A DNA stretch of 64,000 nucleotides, from assembly GCF_013410115.1 (NCBI RefSeq), contig NZ_JACCCV010000002.1, positions 1,798,001 to 1,862,000 on the forward strand, in the 5' to 3' direction. This document shows, in pieces, positions 45,109-54,124 of the stretch. Under the pieces are notes generated by a model, which was given only the letters and a program-made list of their open reading frames with translations, did not search any database and was not told the origin of the DNA. The translations under genes were made by a program, and so were the position numbers. Within the stretch, counting starts at the first letter, position 1, and each line of letters opens with the position of its first letter. Origin of the DNA: Tunturiibacter gelidiferens (GTDB taxonomy: Bacteria > Acidobacteriota > Terriglobia > Terriglobales > Acidobacteriaceae).

Positions 45109-45163
45109 GGATCTCTACTCGCCGCTTCGACTTATTCCGTCGGTCTTGAATCGCTGAGTTCGC

Positions 45164-45736
45164 TTACTGAGCTTTGACGGTTACATATTCGTCGGTGGTG
45201 GCCCATTTGACGTGGAGCTCGGTGGTGGCGCCGTTGGTGTGTTCGAAGGAGATGGACATGTTTTCCTGCGAGGCGGGGAGGGTCTGGCTGGTCATGGGCG
45301 TGCGGCCGAGGTCCTGCGCTTCGGAGTACTCGGTGCCCCATTGGCCGGTCTGCTTGTTGACGATGAGCAGCCACTGGCTGGCGTTGGGCAGGGTGTAGAC
45401 GGTGTAGGTGCCGGCGGGGACATCGAGTGTGCCAATCTTCAGGTTGGTGGCGGTGATGAGGGTGGTGGCGGGGTTGGCTCCGGTGCGCCAGACCTGGCCG
45501 TAGGGGACGATGGTGGTGCCGATGGTGCGGCCTTTGAGGCGGGGCGAATTGTATTTGATGGTGACCTGCTTGCCGTTGAGGCTGACCTCGGCGGTGGCGG
45601 CGGGGCTGGCGAGGGGCTTTGCCGACGGTTGAGCGCTGTCCATCTTTACGCCTCCGCTCTGCGCGTTGATCTGGAGCGTGGTTGCGGTGGTGAGGAGAGT
45701 GCAACAGGCGGCTAGGGCGAGGGAGCGGAGGTGCAT
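45164..45736 (-). CDS. secreted DUF2911-family protein
   Basis: 190 residues; signal peptide MHLRSLALAACCTLLTTATT. The body matches DUF2911: ITIKYNSPRLKGRTIGTTIV-like core, PYGQVWRTGANPATTLITAT, TLDVPAGTYTVYTLPNASQW and FEHTNGATTELHVKWATTDE. These are secreted beta-sandwich proteins common in Bacteroidetes and Acidobacteria; their role is unknown. The ATG at 45736 is chosen as the start of the signal peptide. Confidence 0.88.
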   Translation of the reverse strand: MHLRSLALAACCTLLTTATTLQINAQSGGVKMDSAQPSAKPLASPAATAEVSLNGKQVTIKYNSPRLKGRTIGTTIVPYGQVWRTGANPATTLITATNLKIGTLDVPAGTYTVYTLPNASQWLLIVNKQTGQWGTEYSEAQDLGRTPMTSQTLPASQENMSISFEHTNGATTELHVKWATTDEYVTVKAQ

Positions 45737-45859
45737 TCTTGGTCTCTCTTTCGTGATGCGCTGGGCTGCGGTTAGGAAGGCTTTTCGGTGCTGGAGTTGA
45801 TGCTCCACTGGGTGGGCTCGGGCTGTCAACCAGGGGCGATCGTGCTAGGCTAGAGGTAT

Positions 45860-45936
45860 GCGCCCGTAGCTCAGCTGGATAGAGCGGCAGCCTCCGAAGC
45901 TGTAGGTCAGAAGTTCGAATCTTCTCGGGCGCACCA
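45860..45936 (+). tRNA. tRNA-Arg(CCG)
   Basis: 77 bases with encoded CCA. Acceptor GCGCCCG pairs with CGGGCGC. The D arm is GCTC/GAGC. Anticodon stem GCAGC/GCTGT encloses the loop CTCCGAA, giving anticodon CCG. T arm AGAAG-TTCGAAT-CTTCT. Complete cloverleaf. Confidence 0.97.
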
Positions 45937-46213
45937 CCCCCACATCGATATAGATGGCCAGTTCCTCCAAAGCTGACTTTGCGGGACGAAGGAGATTTGT
46001 GTCTCCAGTCTCCCTCTACCAGAAACGTCAGGGACTGAGAGTTTTACCAATATCCCAGGCGAACTTTTCTAACTATTTTGTTTCTTACTTCGTCGCGAAC
46101 GGAATGCATGCAGTTGCGCCGATTCCATTTCGCTCGAAGAAGCGTGCGTGGCAAAGAAGAGAGCAACGGCATCTGCGGTAACTTGCCCCGATAGCCACTT
46201 AGGAAGGGTCCGA

Positions 46214-46699
46214 ATGAGCATGGCGCACGTAGCTTCCGGCTTTCTCATGGAATCTCCTGCGCCCTGGCGCGCAGACTGGTTATGGGGCTGTCCTTTGATC
46301 GTAATAACAGTGATTATTCATGTGCTGGGCCTCGGGCTCATAAGCCAAAGGTCGCTGCGGATTTCACAGAATATTATGAAGCGCCGCCACCGAACGCCCG
46401 CATTTGCCGTGGTGATGGGTGCTACAACTCTCGTCTTAACTCTTATGCACGGGATAGAGACCAGCATCTGGGCTGTCGCCTACTACGTCATTGGTGCTCT
46501 CCCAGATCCGAAGGCTGCGATGCTCTATTCGTTCGGCGCGATGACAACATACGGACATCAGAATCTGTTTCTGGAAGATCGCTGGCGACTGCTGGGACCG
46601 ATTGAGGCGCTCAATGGATGGTTGCTCTTTGGATTGTCCACCGCTTTTCTCTTCTGGATGATTCAGGAAGTCTCGCCGGGCAATCGGACTGTTCACTAG
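46214..46699 (+). CDS. small ion-channel-like membrane protein
   Basis: 161 residues; the ATG at 46214 follows AGGAAGGG. Spans: WGCPLIVITVIIHVLGLGLI (about 24-43), AFAVVMGATTLVLTLMHGI (about 63-82), then AMLYSFGAMTTYGHQNLFLE and a last helix EALNGWLLFGLSTAFLFWMI. SFGAMTTYGHQNL lies in the position of a K+ channel selectivity loop (T-T-x-G-Y/F-G-D), but has TYGH in place of TVGYG. Selectivity is therefore not predictable. Convergent with the TonB receptor; a shared terminator follows. Confidence 0.65.
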   Translation: MSMAHVASGFLMESPAPWRADWLWGCPLIVITVIIHVLGLGLISQRSLRISQNIMKRRHRTPAFAVVMGATTLVLTLMHGIETSIWAVAYYVIGALPDPKAAMLYSFGAMTTYGHQNLFLEDRWRLLGPIEALNGWLLFGLSTAFLFWMIQEVSPGNRTVH

Positions 46700-46733
46700 T
46701 TGTTTCAAGCGATTTTTCGCTAGTTAAAAGGGG

Positions 46734-46772
46734 AAGGCGGCGGCTCCGATTACACCGGGGCCGCCGCCTTTT
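46734..46772. terminator. bidirectional terminator between convergent genes
   Basis: AAGGCGGCGGC (46734-46744) pairs perfectly with GCCGCCGCCTT (46760-46770) across a 15-base loop, followed by TT. On the other strand the stem is preceded by a TTTT run. It serves the channel-like gene and the TonB receptor gene. Confidence 0.85.
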
Positions 46773-46799
46773 GCCTGTTGCTGGTTACGTTTGAGTTGG

Positions 46800-49700
46800 T
46801 TAGAAGACGAACTTGCCTAGCAGCTGGATCTGGCGGGGTCCGTAGAGGATGTTGGAGGTGCTGGTTGGGGTTCCGAAGGATGGGTTGGGAGCGAAGCAGC
46901 CTGACGATCCGGGGAAGTTGCAGCTGGTCGGCGAGGTCGAGGTGGAGGCTGCGGTGTAGTTGACGAGCGAGTTATTGACCGAGAGGATGTTGCGGTGGTT
47001 GAGGAGGTTGAAGGCCTCGGCTGCGACTTCGATTGCCATGCCTTCGTGCACCGGGAAGCTGCGAGAGATACGCGAGTCGAAGTTGTGGACGCCGGGACCG
47101 GTGAAGGCGTTGCGGCGAGCGATCTGGTCGGGGACGCGGGTTCCGGTGCCGGAGGTGAGGACTGCGCCGGTAACACCGCCGTCGCCCCCACCAAGCGCGG
47201 AGGAGATGGTCCCGTTGATGAAGCCGGTGACGGGGAATCCAGTCTGTGCGGTGTAGCTTCCGGAGAGCTGCCAGCCGTTGGCGGCGTAGGCGGCGTAGCG
47301 GATAGCGATAGGGAGCTTCGACGTAGCGACGATGGAGCCGACGAAGCGGCCGCGTTGATCGATGTCGGAGCGGGCATATTCTGCGCCGCGACCCTGACGG
47401 TGACCTTCGGCGAAGGGGATCAGAGGAGCGTCGGTGCCGTTGAAGGTACCGTTAGGTGCGCCGGACTGTCCTCCGTCCATGGTCTTGGCCCAGGTGTAGT
47501 TGGCGAGGACCTCGACGCCGTAGCTGAGGGGCTTGCGAACGGAGACCGCCATGGAGTGATACCAGCTGTTGACGTCCGATTGGCCGGTGAGGATGGAGCC
47601 GGTGGCAGTGGAGAGACGCTTGGTGTAGATGGGAACGATGATAGGGGTGACGCCGGATGCACTGGATGAGTAGTAGGGGCGGTTCGAGATGACGCCGTTG
47701 ACGGGGTCCACGTTGGTGTCGACGAAGATGGGAAGACGCATGCCGCGGGTTCCGACGTAGCCGATGGAGAGGGTGGAGTGGAGCGGAAGCTGTTGCTCGA
47801 CTGCCAGGTCATAGGAGTGGGTGAAGGGGTTGAGGAAGTTGGGTGCGGCGCCACGGATGTTTAGGGTGGACGCTGGGAGGCCTGGGTTGAAGGCGGGCGT
47901 TGGGGCTCCGGTGACCTGGTTGATGGGAGCTGGTCCGGGAGGCGTGAAGGCTGGTATGCCGCCCTGCGGTGCGAAGCTATCGTAAACTGCGCCGGAGTTT
48001 CCGTTGAATTTACGGTTGGGGCCGCCGGCGGGAGCGCCGGTGATTGCGCTGTATGTACCGCTGGGGCTGTAGGTGCGAGTGCTGAACTGCTGCTGGTAGA
48101 CGCCGTTTTCGCGGCGCAGGGTGTACCAGGTGGAGTTGGAGGTCAGGCCGAAGAAGAGCCCGTATCCGCCGCGGACGACGGTTCCCTCGTGCGGGCTCCA
48201 GGCGAAGCCGATGCGGGGCGCGACCATGTGGTAGTCAGTGTTGATGACCGAGGTGGCGTTGAAGGCCGGAGTGCTGGTCGTGTTGGGACGGTCGGGCTGG
48301 GGGACGAGTTGGACGTCGTAGCGCGCACCGAGCGAAAGAAGGAGCTTTGGCGTGACCTTCCAGTCGTCTTCGGCGAAGATATCGAGGTTCTTGTTCCAGA
48401 AGTCATCTGCGCCGATGCCAGTGATGGGGTCGGTGGTTTGGGAGAAGGAGCTATAGTGACGGCCACCGTTGACCTGATAGACGTCCTGGATCCAGTTGGC
48501 GAATTCGGCTTCGACGGTGCCGGTGGAGTAGGAGAAGCTGCCGTCGCCGCCGAAGAGGTTGGCGATCTGCTCGTGGATGAGATTGACGTCTACGCCGAGC
48601 TTGACGGAGTGCTTGCCGAAGATGGTGGAGTAGATGTCGGTGATCTGAATGCGGTGCTCGTCAGGGAATGCTCCGCGGGGAAGGGCGGAGGTCTCGCCAT
48701 AGGCCGCGACGCCAACCGTGGAGCTACCGATGCTGAGAGCCGGGCCGCCGGAGTTGGTGCTGGCGGTCTCAAGGTCGCGCGACCACTGGAAGTGGACCAC
48801 GTTGGCCGAGTTGGAGGTGAGTTGGGTCTCGGCGTTAGCCACGACGTAGCGCTGGTGGAAGTTGACTCCGCCGTTCTGCGTGACCGAGCCGTTGTTGACG
48901 GTGGTGGAGGTGTTGTAGCCGTTGGGCTGCTTGAAGTTTTCGAAGAGGAAACTGGCCGAGAGGTGGGTCTTCGAGCTGAGCTGGTAGTCGAGACGCGGGA
49001 AGTAGATGTCCTGCTTGGTATTGCGCGCGAAGGAGCCGAGGAGCTTGGTCTGGATGAAGCCTACCGCCTGCGAACACTGGGCCGCGCTGACGCCGGTGAT
49101 GGTGGTGGGGTAGATGTTTCCCGCGTCCGAAACGTAGGTGGTGCCGCCGTCGCAGAGATGAGTAAGGTTGGCTACGCTGGTGGTCGCGGAGTTGTAGGTG
49201 GAGAGATAGGTGATGGGATTGACCTTGCGGTAGCCATCGTAGGTGAAGTGGAAGAAGAGCTTGTCCTTGAGGATGGGTCCGCCGATCGAGACTCCGAACT
49301 GGTTCTGTGTCTTTACGGGCTGATTGAGGAGGAACGGATTGTGGGTGAGGTTCCCGTTGTACTTGTTGAGGGGGTCAAGGGCGTTCCAGCCGGGAGTGCG
49401 GTAGTACTCGAAGACGTCGCCGTGAAACTGGTTGGTTCCTGATTTCGTGATCGCGTTGACGATGCCGCCCGCAGCCTGGCCGAGCTCAGCCGAGTAGCCG
49501 CTGACGCTGGATTGGAACTCCTGAATGGACTCGAGCGGATAGACGTAGGGGGCACCTATGGAGCGGCCGCGTGCCTCGGAGAAGAAGGCCTGCTGGTTGT
49601 TGGCGCCGTCGACCAGGTTGGTGTTGTAGAGGCCGGAGACGCCGCGATAGCTGATGAGGCCGGTGTTGCCGTCGGGGGCAACGTTGGGGGTGGCGAGCAC

Positions 49701-50186
49701 GAAGTTATCCCAACGGCGGCCGTTGACGGGCAAGTTGGAGATGAGGTGCTGGTCGATGGTCTGCGAGATCTGGTTTTTGTCGGTGTCGATAATTGGGGAC
49801 TCGGTCGAGACCTGAACCTCTGTGGAGACGGAGGCGGTGGGCAGAGCGGCGTCGACGGTGAGGACCTGGCCGACGGTGACGGTTAGATTCTTGCGGTCGA
49901 TCTTGCCGAAGCCACCGCCGCCGAGGACGACTTCGTAGTGGCCGGGCTGGAGGAAGGTGGCGCTGTAGGAGCCATCGGAGCCGGTGGTGATGGAGCGGGA
50001 GACACCAGTGTCGACGTTGGTGACGACGACGGCGGCGCCGGGGATGGCAGCTCCTGAGGTGTCGGTGACCGTGCCGGCGATGTTGCCAACTGCGGCGGTC
50101 TGGGCGGCGACGGGATAGCTAAGGGACGCGAGGAGGGCTGCTGCGACACACGCGAGCAAACCGTTAGAGACGGAGGGACGTTTCAT
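46800..50186 (-). CDS. TonB-dependent receptor with carboxypeptidase-regulatory fold (Oar-like)
   Basis: 1128 residues; the signal peptide (MKRPSVSNGLLACVAAALLA) is followed by the regulatory fold GNIAGTVTDTSGAAIPGAAV. ISNLPVNGRRWDNFVLATPN and the plug motif SGYSAELGQAAGGIVNAITK follow, then a 22-strand barrel ending RQIQLLGKFVF with the C-terminal Phe required for membrane insertion. Expected to import carbohydrate-type or other large ligands with TonB energy. The ATG at 50186 has AGGAG upstream; the ATG 7 codons before it does not. A decayed relative of this family lies at 1-1580. Confidence 0.94.
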   Translation of the reverse strand: MKRPSVSNGLLACVAAALLASLSYPVAAQTAAVGNIAGTVTDTSGAAIPGAAVVVTNVDTGVSRSITTGSDGSYSATFLQPGHYEVVLGGGGFGKIDRKNLTVTVGQVLTVDAALPTASVSTEVQVSTESPIIDTDKNQISQTIDQHLISNLPVNGRRWDNFVLATPNVAPDGNTGLISYRGVSGLYNTNLVDGANNQQAFFSEARGRSIGAPYVYPLESIQEFQSSVSGYSAELGQAAGGIVNAITKSGTNQFHGDVFEYYRTPGWNALDPLNKYNGNLTHNPFLLNQPVKTQNQFGVSIGGPILKDKLFFHFTYDGYRKVNPITYLSTYNSATTSVANLTHLCDGGTTYVSDAGNIYPTTITGVSAAQCSQAVGFIQTKLLGSFARNTKQDIYFPRLDYQLSSKTHLSASFLFENFKQPNGYNTSTTVNNGSVTQNGGVNFHQRYVVANAETQLTSNSANVVHFQWSRDLETASTNSGGPALSIGSSTVGVAAYGETSALPRGAFPDEHRIQITDIYSTIFGKHSVKLGVDVNLIHEQIANLFGGDGSFSYSTGTVEAEFANWIQDVYQVNGGRHYSSFSQTTDPITGIGADDFWNKNLDIFAEDDWKVTPKLLLSLGARYDVQLVPQPDRPNTTSTPAFNATSVINTDYHMVAPRIGFAWSPHEGTVVRGGYGLFFGLTSNSTWYTLRRENGVYQQQFSTRTYSPSGTYSAITGAPAGGPNRKFNGNSGAVYDSFAPQGGIPAFTPPGPAPINQVTGAPTPAFNPGLPASTLNIRGAAPNFLNPFTHSYDLAVEQQLPLHSTLSIGYVGTRGMRLPIFVDTNVDPVNGVISNRPYYSSSASGVTPIIVPIYTKRLSTATGSILTGQSDVNSWYHSMAVSVRKPLSYGVEVLANYTWAKTMDGGQSGAPNGTFNGTDAPLIPFAEGHRQGRGAEYARSDIDQRGRFVGSIVATSKLPIAIRYAAYAANGWQLSGSYTAQTGFPVTGFINGTISSALGGGDGGVTGAVLTSGTGTRVPDQIARRNAFTGPGVHNFDSRISRSFPVHEGMAIEVAAEAFNLLNHRNILSVNNSLVNYTAASTSTSPTSCNFPGSSGCFAPNPSFGTPTSTSNILYGPRQIQLLGKFVF

Positions 50187-50459
50187 ATGTACTGGCTCCT
50201 GAAACACCGATTAAAAAAGGAACGGTGTGTGAAGGGTTAGCGGCTATTGGAATCCGGGTTTCGTGTCTTCCGGAGACGTTCGCGTGCAACCTAAAATGAC
50301 TTTGTTGTAGTACTTAAACACTCAGGCTTTGGGGTGGGGACTGTCAAGTGACCTTTTGAGCGTCGGAATTGGCATCAGGCGACAAAACGCCCTCGCCGGC
50401 CGCCTCTTTACGAGGAGGCTGAGATATCCCGTGGTGTTTTTGTGTGAGAAGAAAAGTGG
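50187..50459. promoter_or_regulatory. upstream region of the TonB receptor
   Basis: 273 bases with no gene. It should hold the receptor promoter. The AT-rich stretch near 50200-50320 is the likely core, but no clear -35/-10 is assigned. Confidence 0.35.
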
Positions 50460-50861
50460 CTAGTGGAGTTGGCTGGGGATGACCGCGTACTGGATTAAGA
50501 GCTCGAAGGGGACGATTTTGAGGGTGTTCTCGTGGGTGGCTTCGAGGATGATGGGGCAGGCTGCTCCGGCTTGCTGGACCTGGAGCCAGCGAGCGGCACA
50601 GACGCACCAGCGGTCGCCGGGTTTGAGGCCTTCAAAGCCAAATTGCGGCATGGGGGTGCTGAGATCGTTGCCGAGGGCCTTGGAGGCTTCGAGGAAGGAC
50701 GCGTCGACGACGCAGCAGATGGTATGGACGCCGTGGTCGTCGGGGCCGGTCTCGCAGCAGCCGGTGCGGTAGAAGCCGGTCATGGGCTCGCAACCGCAGA
50801 TGTCGAGGGGCTGGCCGAGGACGTTTTTGCCGCGGTTTTTGATGGGTTCTACGGTGGGCAT
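50460..50861 (-). CDS. DUF2237 family protein
   Basis: 133 residues. Diagnostic motifs: NVLGQPLDICGCEPMTGFYR, GCCETGPDDHGVHTICCVVD, LEASKALGNDLSTPMPQFGF and GLKPGDRWCVCAARWLQVQQ. Cytosolic and Cys-rich, possibly metal-binding; function is not established in the family. Single gene with a good start at 50861. The palindromic element begins 45 bases upstream. Confidence 0.9.
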   Translation of the reverse strand: MPTVEPIKNRGKNVLGQPLDICGCEPMTGFYRTGCCETGPDDHGVHTICCVVDASFLEASKALGNDLSTPMPQFGFEGLKPGDRWCVCAARWLQVQQAGAACPIILEATHENTLKIVPFELLIQYAVIPSQLH

Positions 50862-50905
50862 GAGACTCCTGTACGGCTCTAGTATCCCACTTTTGGAAAG
50901 AATAC

Positions 50906-51098
50906 GTCCTGCCGGACGGGCCCGCTGCGCGCGGAGCGGGCGTTCGCACGCCTTTTTAAAGCTTCGCGTAGTCCTCCCGTTGGTCGGGGAATAGATTGAT
51001 TTCGACCAACGGGAGAACCATCGAGGTCCATCCTGCCGGGACCGCTACATGCGTCACGAAGTGACCGCCCCGCGCGTAGCGGGCCCGTCCGGCAGGAC
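50906..51098. repeat. 193-bp nested palindromic element, complete copy 2
   Basis: Outer arms start ACGTCCTGCCGGACGGGCCC and end GGGCCCGTCCGGCAGGACGT; inner arms CTCCCGTTGGTCGG and TTCGACCAACGGGAG. The left arm diverges after CGCGCGGAGCGGG, unlike copy 1. It lies between the DUF2237 gene and the ABC-F gene, overlapping neither. Confidence 0.88.
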
Positions 51099-51099
51099 G

Positions 51100-52737
51100 T
51101 CATTTTGCAGCGATGGCGAGCTGTTGCTGGTACTCCTCGTACGGTCCCTTGTGATCGGTGATATGGAAGTCGGTGGGGCCGCCTTCGAAGTGCCAGATGC
51201 GGGTGCCGGCCTCTTCGATCAGATCCTGGTCGTGCGTGACGAGGAAGACCGTGCCTTCGTACTTCTGGATCGCCTGATTGAGCGCGTTGATCGCTTCGAG
51301 ATCAAGGTGATTGGTGGGTTCGTCGAGCACGAGGACGTTCGGCTTCTGCAGCATGATTTTGCAGAAGAGCAGACGTGCGGCTTCTCCTCCGGAGAGTGCG
51401 TCGGTCTTCTTGAGTCCCTCTTCGCCCTTGAAGAGCATCTGGCCGAGGATGCCGCGGATGTCTTCCTTGGTGGCCTGGGGGTCGAACTGGTGAAGCCAGT
51501 CGGAGGCGGTCATGCCGAGTTGGATCGAGCCTTTGTGATCCTGTGCGAAGTAGCCGATGGAGACCTCGTGTCCCCACTTGACGGTGCCGGAGTCGATGGA
51601 GACGTCGGACTCTTCAATACCGGGGCCGTTCGCTAGGAGGGCTTTGAGGAGTGTGGTTTTGCCTTGCCCATTGCGGCCCATCAGGATGACCTTGTCGCCG
51701 CGTGTGACGGAGGCGGTGAAGTTCTTGATGACATGCTCTGTCCTGCCGTCCTTCTGCTCGTAGGACTTGTTGACCTGCTCGAACTCGAGGACGTTTTTCC
51801 CGGAGGGGCGCTCCATCTTGAAGCTGATGAACGGGCGCGCGATGTTGGAGCGGGCCAGCTCTGATGTTGCGAGGCGCTCTACTTCTTTTTTGCGGGAGTT
51901 CACCTGGCTGGAGCGGGTGCCGGCAGAGAAGCGGGCGATGAAGTCATTGAGCTGGGCGATCTTCTTTTCGCGCTGTTCGTTCTGGCTCTCGATGCGGGTG
52001 CGGATGCTGGTCTTCTGGAGGACCATGTCGTCGTAGCCACCGTTGTAGGTGATGATGGTCTCGTAGTCGATGTCGGCGATGTGGGTGCAGACGTTGTTGA
52101 GGAAGTGCCGGTCGTGCGAGATGGTGATGACGGTGCCGTTATAACGGGTGAGGAAGTCCTGAAGCCAGTGGATGGACTCGAGATCAAGGTAGTTCGTGGG
52201 CTCGTCGAGGAGGAGCGCCTGTGGGTTTCCGAAGAGGGCCTGGGCGAGGAGAACGCGAACCTTCTGGCCGCCCTGCAGCTCGGACATCTTGCGCTCGTGG
52301 AGCTCGTCGGGGATATCGAGACCTTGCAGGAGGACGGCGGCGTTGGACTCGGCTTCGTAGCCGTCTTCGTCGCCGACGATACCTTCGAGCTCGCCGAGTC
52401 GGGAGCCGTCTTCGTCGGTCATCTCGGGCTTGGCGTAGATGATCTCGCGCTCTTCAAGCGCAGCCCAGAGGCCCTTGTTGCCCATGATGACGGTGTCGAC
52501 CACGCGGAAGGCGTCGAATTCGTACTGATCCTGTTTCAGTACGCCCAGCTTCTTTGGGCGTACGACCGTGCCCTTCTGAGGATCGATCTCGCCGGTGAGA
52601 CACTTCATGAAGGTGGATTTGCCGGCGCCGTTGGGGCCGGTGAGGCCGTAGCGTCGGCCTGTGGTGAAGGTGACTGAAACATCCTCGAAGAGGAGCTTCG
52701 AGCCATAGCGCATAGTGACGTTGGATACTGAGATCAT
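51100..52737 (-). CDS. ABC-F family ATPase (YbiT-like)
   Basis: 545-residue soluble protein with two ABC domains and no membrane part, the ribosome-associated ABC-F class. First Walker A LTGPNGAGKSTFMKCLTGEI near residue 32, signature LQGGQKVRVLLAQALFGNPQ; second Walker A LMGRNGQGKTTLLKALLANG near 350, signature LSGGEAARLLFCKIML, Walker B LVLDEPTNHLDLEAI. The linker between them is basic (KKEVERLATSELARSNIARP). The YbiT-like branch is likely; role in translation under stress is inferred from the family. It ends next to the palindromic element. Confidence 0.92.
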   Translation of the reverse strand: MISVSNVTMRYGSKLLFEDVSVTFTTGRRYGLTGPNGAGKSTFMKCLTGEIDPQKGTVVRPKKLGVLKQDQYEFDAFRVVDTVIMGNKGLWAALEEREIIYAKPEMTDEDGSRLGELEGIVGDEDGYEAESNAAVLLQGLDIPDELHERKMSELQGGQKVRVLLAQALFGNPQALLLDEPTNYLDLESIHWLQDFLTRYNGTVITISHDRHFLNNVCTHIADIDYETIITYNGGYDDMVLQKTSIRTRIESQNEQREKKIAQLNDFIARFSAGTRSSQVNSRKKEVERLATSELARSNIARPFISFKMERPSGKNVLEFEQVNKSYEQKDGRTEHVIKNFTASVTRGDKVILMGRNGQGKTTLLKALLANGPGIEESDVSIDSGTVKWGHEVSIGYFAQDHKGSIQLGMTASDWLHQFDPQATKEDIRGILGQMLFKGEEGLKKTDALSGGEAARLLFCKIMLQKPNVLVLDEPTNHLDLEAINALNQAIQKYEGTVFLVTHDQDLIEEAGTRIWHFEGGPTDFHITDHKGPYEEYQQQLAIAAK

Positions 52738-52926
52738 GGTATTACTTTCATTTTACAGTTTCTTTGCGCCGTTTGCCTCGCAGACATTGTGAATACGCTG
52801 AGAAACGCGAAGTTCGATACACCCTATCGCGAATATTCCCCCTAACGCTAAAACAGCAAACACGTCGCTTTCCGATACACGCGTTGAGCACCTATCGAGC
52901 GCGGAAGGCTGTCGCCAGCTCAAGGT

Positions 52927-54005
52927 TCATACTCTAGCGGCCAGCCTCTGTTCAGCCTCCTTACGCTTCTGGGTCAGGAACGGGCGCTCGAAGACGAGAT
53001 GAAATCCGTAACTTGCCGCAATAGCGATTGGAGACACGACAAAGATCATCAAGATCGCTGCATTTCTATTGGAATCAGCGAAGATGCCGCCCTTTGAGGC
53101 GAGAATCCATCTTTCTACGATCACCTCGGGGAATGAGTGCACGAGATACAGGCTGTACGAAAAGGTGCCGATCCAGGCCAGCGGCTTCGCTCCCAGAACC
53201 TTGTTTCCCCAGTGATCGCGGTGTTGAGTGAGATATGCCATGAGAAATGCAGCGCTGAGGGCCACCAGGATATCTGCTATGACAAAGGAGCTGCCGGGCC
53301 TCTGAATAAACACGAGATAAGCGACCACGGTCAGCAGAGTGGCGGGTCCAAGCCATCTCCTGAGTTGATGAGAGAAAGCGAGCTCCGCACCCAACATTCC
53401 GACTACAAAGAGGAAGAGAAAGTTTGCGTTGCCACCGTAGTGGGTCGCGTAAAAAACTCCGTGAGCCACGACAAAACCCACTGCGAGTGTCAGCCATCTC
53501 CCTCCGTAGCGCCACAACAACACTAACAACGGAAAGAGTACATAAATCTGGCACTCGACCGCGATCGTCCAGAAGGGTCTGTCAAGTGTCGTCAGCTGAG
53601 ATGGGATCCAATTCTGCACTAACAACAAATGCGATACGATCATCGACCAACTCAAGGGATTGCCCAGATAGTCTTGAGGATGGCTTTTGTAGCTATAGAA
53701 CGCAGCTACCAGCACAGAGCGACACCGATCGCCGCAAAGTATGGCGGCAGGATGCGGCGCATTCGTTTCTGGTAGAAGCGAGTGGCCTCGAGGTTCCAGT
53801 TCCCCCGTTGAGCAAGGGGAAGTGCGAGGTAAAACCCTGAAATCGTGATAAAGATCGCGACCACATCGTGCCCACGTCCCATGAAATGGAGCGCCGGCGG
53901 AAAATATCCCGTGGACTGCAGAGCGTGATGAAAGAGGATGTACAAGGCCGCGATAGCGCGAAGTCCATCGATAAAGTCGAGTTGGAGCTTGCTTGGCCTG
54001 GACAT
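52927..54005 (-). pseudogene. acyltransferase 3 (OafA/YrhL-like), split by a frameshift
   Basis: The first part (99 residues) runs from the ATG at 54005: LDFIDGLRAIAALYILFHHA and YQKRMRRILPPYFAAIGVALCW, stopping at 53706. The second part continues in another frame from about 53715 (LVAAFYSYKSHPQDYLGN) to 52927 with FWTIAVECQIYVLFPLLVLL and WIGTFSYSLYLVHSFPE. One extra base near 53712 would join them into a normal 359-residue membrane acyltransferase that O-acylates envelope sugars. The composition is less GC-rich than its neighbours. The start could also be the ATG at 54036. Confidence 0.82.
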
Positions 54006-54124
54006 AAATGGATTGTAACGGGATGCGAACTGCATGACGGGAGGGCGTCGACAGTGCGGTTCGGGTATCTGCGTCGATAGCGAGGCGGCTGGCTGCAGCC
54101 GACTTGAAGAATTGCGACCGACAA

